Of a stretch of DNA of 11,944 bases, positions 6,157-11,944 are shown piece after piece. Below the pieces are notes generated by a model, which saw only the letters and a list, made by a program, of their open reading frames with translations, did no database searches and was not told where the DNA came from. Made by a program: the position numbers and the translations under genes. This DNA comes from Spirochaetales bacterium UBA1265 (GTDB taxonomy: Bacteria; Spirochaetota; Spirochaetia; Sphaerochaetales; Sphaerochaetaceae), in contig DBVL01000055.1 in assembly GCA_002308475.1 (NCBI GenBank), positions 1-11,944 of the forward strand. Reading direction: 5' to 3'. Each line of letters opens with the position of its first letter. The first letter of the stretch is position 1.

Positions 6157-7416
6157 TTAGTGTTTGTCTTGGCCTTCCTTTTGAGCATCGTCCACAAGAC
6201 GCTGGACAATCTTTCTGTTATCAAGAATAGGACTGATGGCTCTTCCATGGTGCAGGCGACTGATGACTCTGGCAAAAAGCTCGCTGGCATCTGTCTGAAT
6301 GAACCATTTCTTAGAAAGCAGATCATCTCCATGGTAAACAGCATTTGTACCAATCACATAGTCAAAAGCACCCTCTTTATTAGCCTCATCAAAGTCATTT
6401 ATGGCTGTACCGTTGAAGAATGGGAGACTTACCACACAGATGATCTTCTTGGCACCAAGTTCCCTCAGCTTTTTCATGGCAATCAGGATTGTTCCGCCAC
6501 TGGCAATCATGTCATCAGCCATGATTACTGTCTTTCCCTGTACATCTCCAAGAAGGTTTATGCTTTTTATATTGGTGTGCTTGGCATCTGTAGTAACAAC
6601 AGAATAGTCACGCTCCTTGTAAAGCATGGCAAGAGGCCTGTGAAGTATCTGGGCATAGAACTTGTTTCTGCTTACAGCTCCCGTGTCCGGCGAAACAATG
6701 GTAATATCCGGGTCCGAGAAATCTATGATCTTCCCAAGTTCCATAAGAATCTGGTATGAGGCATGAAGATTCTCAAGATGAACTGTTCTGAAGCAGTTCT
6801 CAATCTCCATACAGTGAATATCAAGCGTGATTATTCTCTCAACTCCAAGACTCTCACACATCTGACCGAACATGGCAGCTGTAAGGGCTTCCCTACTGCT
6901 CTTCTTATGCTGTCTTGCATACGGATAGGAAGGAAGAACAAGTGTTACACTCTCAGCTCCTGCGTGTCTGAGGGCTGAAATGGTCGTGAACATGAACATG
7001 AGATGGTCATTGATTGAAAAAGACATGGGCTCTTCACAGCCAGCAACTTTTATGGGAGAGGAATTGGTCACATCATAGATAATATATATCTTTATGCCCC
7101 TTACCGGTTCCTGGATCTCTGCCTTGACCTCTCCATTCAGAAAACGTGTGTACTTGACCGGAATCTCCAGATTCGGGCACATAAACTCCGTAGGGTACTT
7201 ACCGTAGGGTATTTTCTTGCTCTGCAGATCATCCACGAAGGATGAATACTTCAGAATATGCTCCTCGTCCATATCATACCTTGCAGCAAGATTCTTTGAA
7301 ACTTTTCTGTACCGTTCAGCATATATATGTCTGAGATGCTTGACGACTTTTCCTGCAAGATACTCAGACCCCGGACCGGTTATGATTCCCATTTTGTGGG
7401 GTTTGATGATACTCAT
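6157..7416 (-). CDS. prs: Ribose-phosphate pyrophosphokinase (PRPP synthetase), long form
   Basis: The enzyme transfers pyrophosphate from ATP to ribose-5-phosphate, feeding purine, pyrimidine, NAD, His and Trp synthesis. Visible motifs are RFLNGEV at 91-97, E-P-V-R-G at 103-107, Y-A-R-Q-H at 166-170, the T-L-D-I-H block with H201, the flexible-loop sequence YKERDYS at 266-272 and the PRPP loop VIMADDMIASGGT at 297-309. At 419 residues it is about 100 longer than the usual 315. Extra segments lie roughly at 30-88, between the N-terminal GPGSE and RFLNGE, and at 117-137, with some C-terminal extension. The loop reads K-E-R (K267, R269) where typical enzymes have K-R-R; the catalytic Lys and Arg are kept. 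The start is ATG 7416 with GGAGG eight bases before it (7425-7429). An in-frame ATG at 7455 would place the predicted promoter inside the gene. The aminotransferase follows in the same operon. Confidence 0.9.
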   Translation of the reverse strand: MSIIKPHKMGIITGPGSEYLAGKVVKHLRHIYAERYRKVSKNLAARYDMDEEHILKYSSFVDDLQSKKIPYGKYPTEFMCPNLEIPVKYTRFLNGEVKAEIQEPVRGIKIYIIYDVTNSSPIKVAGCEEPMSFSINDHLMFMFTTISALRHAGAESVTLVLPSYPYARQHKKSSREALTAAMFGQMCESLGVERIITLDIHCMEIENCFRTVHLENLHASYQILMELGKIIDFSDPDITIVSPDTGAVSRNKFYAQILHRPLAMLYKERDYSVVTTDAKHTNIKSINLLGDVQGKTVIMADDMIASGGTILIAMKKLRELGAKKIICVVSLPFFNGTAINDFDEANKEGAFDYVIGTNAVYHGDDLLSKKWFIQTDASELFARVISRLHHGRAISPILDNRKIVQRLVDDAQKEGQDKH

Positions 7417-7431
7417 ACCACACGCCTCCGT

Positions 7432-7468
7432 TTCCTGAATTATATAAAGAAACACAATTCTTGCTCAA
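7432..7468 (-). promoter_or_regulatory. prs promoter (predicted)
   Basis: Minus strand: TTGAGC (7463-7468, four of six) then 18 bases then a perfect TATAAT (7439-7444). The expected +1 near 7432 leaves a 15- or 16-base leader holding the GGAGG. It would drive prs and the aminotransferase gene. Confidence 0.5.
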
Positions 7469-7500
7469 CATGGTAAGGCTGAATTACCACTCATAGACAT

Positions 7501-7536
7501 TTGCCTTTTATTGCTTATGCCATTATATTCTAAGTA
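7501..7536 (+). promoter_or_regulatory. trxA promoter (predicted)
   Basis: TTGCCT (7501-7506, four of six) and TATATT (7524-7529, five of six) are 17 bases apart. The +1 would fall near 7536, giving a 24-base leader with AGGAG at 7547-7551, eight bases before the trxA ATG. It faces away from the prs promoter; the two share a 143-base intergenic region. Confidence 0.55.
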
Positions 7537-7559
7537 ATAATTTAACAGGAGACAAAGAC

Positions 7560-7880
7560 ATGAGTGAAATTATTCTTAACAGTTCAAACTTTGAACAGGA
7601 AGTCCTTAAATCAGACATCCCCGTTTTTGTGGATTTCTTTGCAACATGGTGCGGTCCCTGCAAGATGGTAGCTCCTCATATAGCAAAGCTCGCAGATACT
7701 TTTGCAGGTCAGGTAAAAGTATGCAAACTGGATGTAGATGAAGCTCCGGAGATTGCAGGAACATTCAACGTCAGTTCCATTCCTACCATGATTCTTTTCA
7801 AAGATGGGCAGGTGGTTGCAACAAGACTTGGAGCTGCAACTCCCCCAGTTCTTGAAGCCTTTGTAAAACAGGCTCTCTGA
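7560..7880 (+). CDS. trxA: Thioredoxin
   Basis: The 106-residue protein is a complete single-domain thioredoxin of normal length, with the active site W-C-G-P-C-K (C31 and C34) and the cis-proline P75 in S-I-P-T. It reduces disulfides in cytoplasmic proteins such as ribonucleotide reductase and peroxidases, and is itself reduced by thioredoxin reductase, which is not in this window. A good AGGAG lies eight bases before the ATG, a promoter lies upstream and a strong intrinsic terminator starts nine bases after the stop, so this is a monocistronic unit. No signal peptide is present, so it acts in the cytoplasm. The FFATWCGPC context and KDGQ segment are classical; there is little doubt about identity. 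Confidence 0.97.
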   Translation: MSEIILNSSNFEQEVLKSDIPVFVDFFATWCGPCKMVAPHIAKLADTFAGQVKVCKLDVDEAPEIAGTFNVSSIPTMILFKDGQVVATRLGAATPPVLEAFVKQAL

Positions 7881-7888
7881 CACATATG

Positions 7889-7919
7889 CGCAGCTGTTTA
7901 TCCAACAGCTGCGTTTTTT
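7889..7919 (+). terminator. Intrinsic terminator of trxA
   Basis: A perfect 10-bp stem, CGCAGCTGTT (7889-7898) with AACAGCTGCG (7904-7913), closes a five-base loop and is followed directly by six T. The last two T belong to the reverse complement of the stop codon of the convergent lipoprotein gene. On the minus strand the hairpin is followed by CATATG rather than a T-run, so it works in one direction only. Confidence 0.93.
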
Positions 7920-8877
7920 ATGGAGCATAGGGAGCACTGGTGTTTTTACCGCCAAAGCTCTGTCCCCTAGTCTCACACACATACCATTCAGAAGCGGTAT
8001 CAGAATCTGAAGAGTCCAGAAAACGACAGATGCTTCTGGTACTGGTGCTTTTACTTGAATCTATGGCAGTTGACAGCCACCATGAGTTCTCTTTTGCCTT
8101 TTCAACCCTTGCCAGAACTGCCTTTGTACCAAAACCTTCGTATTGGGAACTTGTAAAAGAAGAATAAACAGCACAGTCCAACACACTGCCTCCTATAGAA
8201 GGAGAAGATGTGAGAGTAAGTATGCCATTGTCATCTGACAGAGAACTATCGGTTTCCGCACAAATGAAAAAGACATGATCAGAGGAAGAGCCTGTTGAAG
8301 GCAGTTTCTCAGTCCAGTAAACCACTACATAATCTCCTGCAGAGAGCTCTGCATACGGGAAAACCACTGATTTCCTGTAGTCTCCCGGCACTCCATCATA
8401 CAGAGTAAGTCCTGCTATATTTCCTCCCTCTGTAATCAGAATCTCCGTCCTGTCTGGCTGGTTATCCGTACCCCTTGTTGTAAACTCATTTATCACAGCC
8501 TCTACAGGATTGGCGTTGAAGCCCCATACTCGCACAGAAAAGAGGTTTGTGTTTCCATAAACATCTTTTACCCTACCTCTCAGGTCATAATAAGAATCCG
8601 GAGGCAATGCATAAGGTAGCTCAACATCCAGGACATTCCCAGCAGTCTGTACATCAACTGAAGAGAAAGATCTTTCAATAGGATACACTTCTTCGTCAAA
8701 AACCAGGGAAACTGAGGTGGGAGATGTACAGCTCACCTCAATCAGCGCTGGTGCTTGGCAGTCTTTCATTTCAAAGAAATTCACAACAATATCTGCAGCC
8801 TTATCAGCAGAGCACGAGACTGAAAACAACAGTAAAACCAGCATCATCCATAAATACAGTATGTTTTTTTTCTTCAT
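7918..8877 (-). CDS. Lipoprotein with Ig-like and lamin-tail-like (LTD) domains
   Basis: The 319-residue protein begins with a lipoprotein signal: MKKK, a hydrophobic stretch (about 6-20) and F-S-V-S-C with C22 as lipidation site. The box lacks Leu at -3, a relaxation common in spirochaetes. Residues about 42-120 resemble a bacterial Ig-like domain (SVSLVFDEEV, then YYDLRGRVKDVYGNT). From about 127 the sequence reads AVINEFTTRG...DRTEILITEGG...LTLYDG, like the opening of a lamin-tail domain. It ends with TSTRSICRF...SEWYVCETRGQSFGGKN, like the closing strand of that domain. It is probably anchored in a membrane facing the periplasm or outside; partners are unknown. Only a weak ribosome site (GAG) precedes the start. 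It lies 57 bases after the small unknown gene, possibly in the same transcript. The Ig and LTD calls are from pattern, not alignment. Confidence 0.75.
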   Translation of the reverse strand: MKKKNILYLWMMLVLLLFSVSCSADKAADIVVNFFEMKDCQAPALIEVSCTSPTSVSLVFDEEVYPIERSFSSVDVQTAGNVLDVELPYALPPDSYYDLRGRVKDVYGNTNLFSVRVWGFNANPVEAVINEFTTRGTDNQPDRTEILITEGGNIAGLTLYDGVPGDYRKSVVFPYAELSAGDYVVVYWTEKLPSTGSSSDHVFFICAETDSSLSDDNGILTLTSSPSIGGSVLDCAVYSSFTSSQYEGFGTKAVLARVEKAKENSWWLSTAIDSSKSTSTRSICRFLDSSDSDTASEWYVCETRGQSFGGKNTSAPYAP

Positions 8878-8934
8878 ACTCTATAAGACGCCGCAAAGTG
8901 CTCAAGCTTTGTTCTTTTTCTTAGCAGACAACTA

Positions 8935-9330
8935 TCAAACATCTCCCAGGGAGAAATCTCCTGTAATCTTGAGAACTCTTCCATCTTTTACAAGCTTCAG
9001 CTCCCTTTCGGGAAAGTAGAAGGGAAGGTTGCTGTTCACAAAAACAAGAGCTTCATTGAAAATTTCAGTCATAAAGTCCGGATCAACATAATCAAGAGTC
9101 CTGACATCTATGTTCATAACATACCCTCGTCCGTACTGAGAACCTATACCGAGAGTAAAAGCCACAGAAGTTGAGAACAAACCATCAAACCCGGGATAGG
9201 CAGCCTCTCCCCTCTTTGGTCTGTTGGGATGGATTGGAAAAAGCTTCCCATAGCGGTCTTCAAGCCTGTTATCAAGAGCCGCACACAACTGAGAGAGTTT
9301 TGCTTCAAATTCTTCCTGTTTAGGATGCAT
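8935..9330 (-). CDS. Small conserved-looking protein of unknown function paired with patatin
   Basis: I do not recognise this 131-residue soluble protein. Residues 1-30 form a charged amphipathic helix, followed by a Pro/Arg-rich turn (HPNRPKRGE, 35-42). A glycine-rich segment, FTLGIGSQYGRGYV, spans 58-71, and the end alternates strands and loops (FPERELKLVKDGRVLKITGDFSLG). There is no signal peptide or membrane segment. The ATG at 9330 is two bases after the patatin stop, with AAGGGG (9338-9343) seven bases upstream. An in-frame TTG at 9336 overlapping the patatin stop is possible but badly spaced from that site. The tight coupling suggests it is made together with the phospholipase and may bind or regulate it; that is inference only. 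Confidence 0.78.
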   Translation of the reverse strand: MHPKQEEFEAKLSQLCAALDNRLEDRYGKLFPIHPNRPKRGEAAYPGFDGLFSTSVAFTLGIGSQYGRGYVMNIDVRTLDYVDPDFMTEIFNEALVFVNSNLPFYFPERELKLVKDGRVLKITGDFSLGDV

Positions 9331-9332
9331 CT

Positions 9333-10391
9333 TCAAACCCCTTTGCCATCTTCTTTCGCCAACCTGTCCGCAAGCGAGGAAAGCTCATCTTTCTTATCAT
9401 TGCAGAGCTTGTCAGCATACTCTACCAGCTTCATCAGAACACGAGGATCCGTCTCATCCATACTTATCCTCTCAGCCAGTTTCTGATCAAAACGTATGTA
9501 GTCAGTACCCGGAAGACCATTAAGAAGAAAATCCACAGATCTCTTCTGAGCTGAAGAATAAAGAGGAACTATATGCTCCGCCCAAGACAGCAGCCCCGAT
9601 CCGGAGTTTTTATCCATATTATGGTTGGAAGTTCCGGTACTAATTGAGAAAACAGTAATTCTCTTGCTTTCAGGCCACATTTTCTTCGCTTCAGCATAGG
9701 CAAACATAGCAGGATTATTGGCTATCACTCCACCATCAACAAGGACATGGGACCCGTAGTTGAACGGCGGAAAATAAGTAGGTGCGGCACTAGTGGCTCT
9801 AGCTGCCTCACGGGCCTTGATTGTACACCTCTCATCCCAGCTGCGCATAACATAATCTTTCCCTGTTGTCAGGTCATAGGCAATTATCATTACAGGAACT
9901 TCTGAACTTGAAAGCTCCTTATCTGAAAACCAGGAACGAAGGAGCTTCTCCAGACCGGTAGGACTGTATTTGTAGGAAGCCAGCATGAGAAGACTCTTGA
10001 CTATACTGTGACCTGGCCCCTGAACCTGAGGGAATATGAACCTACCCATTTCAAGGTACGACTTTCGCAGGACGTTCAAATCCACCTGATCATCTTTCAT
10101 GAATGAATTTGGAATTGTAAGAGAAAGAGCAATCAGACCACCGGTAGAAGTGCCTGCAATCAGATCAAAACATTTTGCAAGAGGCTTATTAACACCACGC
10201 TCTTTAAGCAGTTCCTCAAGACGTTGAAGGACCACAACTGGGATGATTCCCCGCATACCTCCACCATCAACACAGAGAATAAAGCGTTCCTTCTCCCTTT
10301 CTTCTCTTTCAAGTCTTTCCTGTTCAAGGAGTTCTTTTTTCTTTGAGGACGTAAAAGCTGAATTGATTCTCTGCCATATTCTCACAGTCAT
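9333..10391 (-). CDS. Patatin-like phospholipase
   Basis: The 352-residue protein has a complete patatin core: the oxyanion loop DGGGMRG at 42-48, the nucleophile elbow G-T-S-T-G with S82, the ARATSAAPTYFPP segment at 197-209 and the catalytic aspartate D219 in V-D-G-G. Such enzymes use a Ser-Asp dyad to remove acyl chains from glycerophospholipids. Before the core lies a highly charged helix of about 36 residues instead of a signal peptide, so the enzyme is probably cytoplasmic, possibly membrane-associated. The core resembles the CapV group (nucleotide-activated phospholipases of CBASS) as well as housekeeping patatins, but no CD-NTase gene is visible here. The gene is divergent from pflX, with a 33-base gap, and is coupled to the small gene downstream. 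No Shine-Dalgarno is visible before 10391. Confidence 0.88.
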   Translation of the reverse strand: MTVRIWQRINSAFTSSKKKELLEQERLEREEREKERFILCVDGGGMRGIIPVVVLQRLEELLKERGVNKPLAKCFDLIAGTSTGGLIALSLTIPNSFMKDDQVDLNVLRKSYLEMGRFIFPQVQGPGHSIVKSLLMLASYKYSPTGLEKLLRSWFSDKELSSSEVPVMIIAYDLTTGKDYVMRSWDERCTIKAREAARATSAAPTYFPPFNYGSHVLVDGGVIANNPAMFAYAEAKKMWPESKRITVFSISTGTSNHNMDKNSGSGLLSWAEHIVPLYSSAQKRSVDFLLNGLPGTDYIRFDQKLAERISMDETDPRVLMKLVEYADKLCNDKKDELSSLADRLAKEDGKGV

Positions 10392-10414
10392 AAAAACTAA
10401 TTATTATTTGCCTG
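10379..10414 (+). promoter_or_regulatory. Possible promoter of the PflX-type gene
   Basis: TTCTCA (10379-10384, four of six) and TATTAT (10402-10407, five of six) are 17 bases apart and overlap the start of the divergent patatin gene. The +1 would fall at about 10414, the first base of the GAGGG ribosome site (10414-10418), six bases before the ATG. This leader is very short, so the assignment is tentative. Confidence 0.35.
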
Positions 10415-10424
10415 AGGGTCAATA

Positions 10425-11411
10425 ATGAAACAGGAACTTGATGAAAGCCTTTACTATTCCGACTGCACTCTTTGTCCTAATGCCTGCCATGTGAACAGAC
10501 TAGCAGGAGAGAGAGGAATCTGCGGTCAGAGCTCAGAAATCAGAATAGCTTGGAGTGGTCTCCACAGAGGAGAAGAGCCTCCTGTAAGTGGAGAAAAAGG
10601 CAGTGGCATGATCTTCTTCTGTGGTTGTCCTCTCAGATGTCAGTACTGCCAAAACTTTCAAATAAGCAGAGCTACAGCTTCCTCCTGGTTGTCAGTTACC
10701 ACGGAAGAACTTGCACGCCTGATGCTTGAACTCCAGAGCTTTGGTGCAGCAACCCTGAATCTTGTTACAGGTACACATTACATTCCTTCCATAATCCGTG
10801 CCCTACTTCTTGCCAAATCCAAAGGTTTCTCTCTTCCTGTTGTTTGGAACTCATCAGGATATGAGACAGTTTCAGCTCTCAGGATGATAGACCGCTACAT
10901 TGACCTGTACCTACTGGATGCCAAAGCAACAGACAGCACAGTAGCCTCAGCTTTCTGTGCAACATCAAAGTACCCAGAGGTTCTATCTCCGGTTTTGAAC
11001 TTTTTGAAACGTAGACATCCGGAAACAGATATTGAGAATCTCAAAGGTGTTCTGATAAGGCATCTTGTGTTCCCGGGAACAGTAAAACAGAGCCAGGACT
11101 TTATTCATTTTTTTGCAGACAACTTTAAAGAAAACTTCTGCCTGTCCCTCATGACCCAGTTCGTACCGCCCAAAGAGCTCTCTCCTCTTCAAAGCTTTCC
11201 AAAAATGACAGTTAGTGAATACAGAGCTCTTTCTTCCCTCGTTGAGAACCTGGGAATAGACGGCTTCATTCAGGACCGCTCTGACAATGAGATTCACTGG
11301 ATCCCTGACTTTACCCAAGACCAACCCTTCCCTGAAGGTTTTGCAGATCCCCTTCCGTATTTTCTCGAGCTGAAGTACAACAAAAAAGAGGCTGCAACCT
11401 CCAGTCGGTAA
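10425..11411 (+). CDS. Radical SAM protein, PflX-like (COG1313 type)
   Basis: The 328-residue protein has the radical SAM cluster motif C-x3-C-x2-C (C68, C72, C75 in CPLRCQYCQN), which binds a [4Fe-4S] cluster that cleaves S-adenosylmethionine. Upstream is a second cysteine set, C14, C17, C21 and C33 (CTLCPNACHVNR...GICG), typical of the PflX/COG1313 group and not of simple pyruvate-formate-lyase activases. Segments such as NLVTGTHY (112-119), WNSSGYE (141-147) and LLDAKATD (163-170) fit the expected barrel strands. The physiological substrate of the PflX group is not something I can name, and no glycyl-radical enzyme is nearby. GAGGG six bases before the ATG supports the start. The last eight codons contain a terminator hairpin that works on the opposite strand. 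Confidence 0.87.
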   Translation: MKQELDESLYYSDCTLCPNACHVNRLAGERGICGQSSEIRIAWSGLHRGEEPPVSGEKGSGMIFFCGCPLRCQYCQNFQISRATASSWLSVTTEELARLMLELQSFGAATLNLVTGTHYIPSIIRALLLAKSKGFSLPVVWNSSGYETVSALRMIDRYIDLYLLDAKATDSTVASAFCATSKYPEVLSPVLNFLKRRHPETDIENLKGVLIRHLVFPGTVKQSQDFIHFFADNFKENFCLSLMTQFVPPKELSPLQSFPKMTVSEYRALSSLVENLGIDGFIQDRSDNEIHWIPDFTQDQPFPEGFADPLPYFLELKYNKKEAATSSR

Positions 11412-11433
11412 ACCCAACCATTGTTACAGCCTC
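11382..11433 (-). terminator. Intrinsic terminator for the minus-strand coiled-coil gene
   Basis: Read on the minus strand, GAGGCTGTAAC (11433-11423) pairs with GTTGCAGCCTC (11398-11388) with one mismatch, around a 24-base loop. Six T follow (11387-11382). It begins 26 bases after the stop of the gene ending at 11459. The right part of the hairpin and the T-run lie inside the 3' end of the convergent pflX coding region. Confidence 0.72.
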
Positions 11434-11458
11434 CAAAATAAGAATCTGAAAGACTATC

Positions 11459-11944
11459 TTAGATTCCAAGATGGTTTTTAAGCCACTTCAAATCAGACTT
11501 GGAAACATTTATGTTCTTTTCAGCAAAACGCTCAGTCTTTCTGAATTCAACTGCAGTACCTGTCATCTCCTCCAGAAGGTATGCATAGGTATCTGCTCCA
11601 ACTTCAAGAGTCTGACCATATCCCTTCAGATATTCAATTCTCTGAACATTCTTTCTCTTTTCAGCCCTCAGAGCTTCCTTTCTTGAAGCAGCTGAAGAAC
11701 TCTTGTCCGCTCTAAGTGAATAAATCTCAGCATTAATGGTCTTAATTGCCTCTTCACATTCACGGATCTCAGAAACAGCCTTGTCCGCACCATCGGCAGA
11801 ATCTCTTGCCAGTGCACGAAGAGATGCAAGAGTGTTGATACCGTAGAAACGAGGTCTCTCGGCTGGCTTGCGAACCTTGGTAACCTTCTTCTCTGAGGTT
11901 TCAAGACCATAGACGTTTTCTTCAATCTTCTCTTCTACCGGCTT
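11459..11944 (-). CDS. C-terminal 161 residues of a coiled-coil protein, candidate cytoplasmic filament protein
   Basis: An uninterrupted reading frame enters from the right edge and ends at TAA 11459-11461, followed by a terminator. No start is in the window, so it is a 3' fragment. The visible part is Ala/Glu/Lys-rich and mostly helical. A heptad-like stretch from about residue 54 to 108 (KAVSEIRECEEAIKTI, then SLRADK and ALRAEKRKN) suggests a coiled coil, and the tail ends KSDLKWLKNHLGI. There is no membrane segment. Long, abundant, helical cytoplasmic proteins of this sort in Treponema include CfpA, which forms the ribbon of cytoplasmic filaments along the cell. I suggest CfpA as a candidate because of the composition and host type; this is not a firm identification. 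Many other coiled-coil proteins would look alike in a fragment this short. Confidence 0.7.
   Translation of the reverse strand, partial: KPVEEKIEENVYGLETSEKKVTKVRKPAERPRFYGINTLASLRALARDSADGADKAVSEIRECEEAIKTINAEIYSLRADKSSSAASRKEALRAEKRKNVQRIEYLKGYGQTLEVGADTYAYLLEEMTGTAVEFRKTERFAEKNINVSKSDLKWLKNHLGI

Noticed and set aside
6141..6353. Short minus-strand frame at the 3' end of prs, possible frameshifted gene
   Set aside because: prs is intact in its own frame across the region; this is a shadow frame.
8894..8919. Hairpin CAAAG/CTTTG followed by TTCTTTTTC, terminator-like on the plus strand
   Set aside because: The stem is only five base pairs and no plus-strand gene ends there.
9333..10391. CBASS-type anti-phage operon (CapV patatin)
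   Set aside because: No CD-NTase, Cap2/Cap3 or other CBASS gene is present in the visible neighbourhood, so the patatin alone is not evidence of the system.
11668..11925. 85-residue minus-strand frame starting with ATG
   Set aside because: It is in a different frame from the uninterrupted coiled-coil frame that spans the whole right edge and ends at 11459.

Overview
The window looks like a piece of a Treponema-like spirochaete chromosome. The base composition is moderately AT-rich. The gene set includes a lipoprotein with a relaxed signal-peptide box, a stand-alone NusG paralogue, a long-form PRPP synthetase, and (tentatively) the end of a coiled-coil protein resembling treponemal cytoplasmic filament protein. 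The genus is an inference; there is no rRNA or other marker here. Genes are tightly packed, mostly on the minus strand, and no gene-free stretch exceeds about 145 bases. I see no insertion sequences, tRNA or rRNA genes, CRISPR arrays or phage genes.

Left block, minus strand, read from 4298 down to 1: a 419-residue Glu-rich repeat protein of unknown function, a HAD phosphatase, an MTA/SAH-deaminase-type amidohydrolase (mtaD), then the two subunits of an Nfn-type flavin/iron-sulfur NADPH:ferredoxin oxidoreductase (the second is cut by the window edge). The first three genes are coupled by a one-base stop/start overlap and a 9-base gap. A promoter-like sequence lies before the Nfn pair, whose two genes also share a base.

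Middle block: a NusG-family antiterminator paralogue (LoaP/UpxY-like) stands alone on the plus strand at 4405-4941. It is divergent from the acidic-protein gene and its last 12 bases overlap a convergent class I/II aminotransferase. Its promoter-like boxes would start the transcript exactly on the ATG, and no Shine-Dalgarno sequence is visible. The aminotransferase follows an unusually long PRPP synthetase (prs) on the minus strand. prs and thioredoxin (trxA) are divergent, each with a recognisable promoter. trxA ends in a textbook intrinsic terminator whose T-run contributes to the stop codon of the convergent lipoprotein gene.

Right block: on the minus strand, a patatin-like phospholipase overlaps or abuts a small protein of unknown function, followed by a lipoprotein with an Ig-like and a lamin-tail-like domain. 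Divergent from the patatin gene is a PflX-type radical SAM protein. Its 3' end contains a terminator hairpin serving the next minus-strand gene, a coiled-coil protein that enters from the right edge and ends at 11459.

The points most worth a second look are the layered-repeat acidic protein and its divergent, apparently leaderless NusG neighbour; the patatin plus small-protein pair; and the long PRPP synthetase. None of these adds up to a proven new system from sequence alone.
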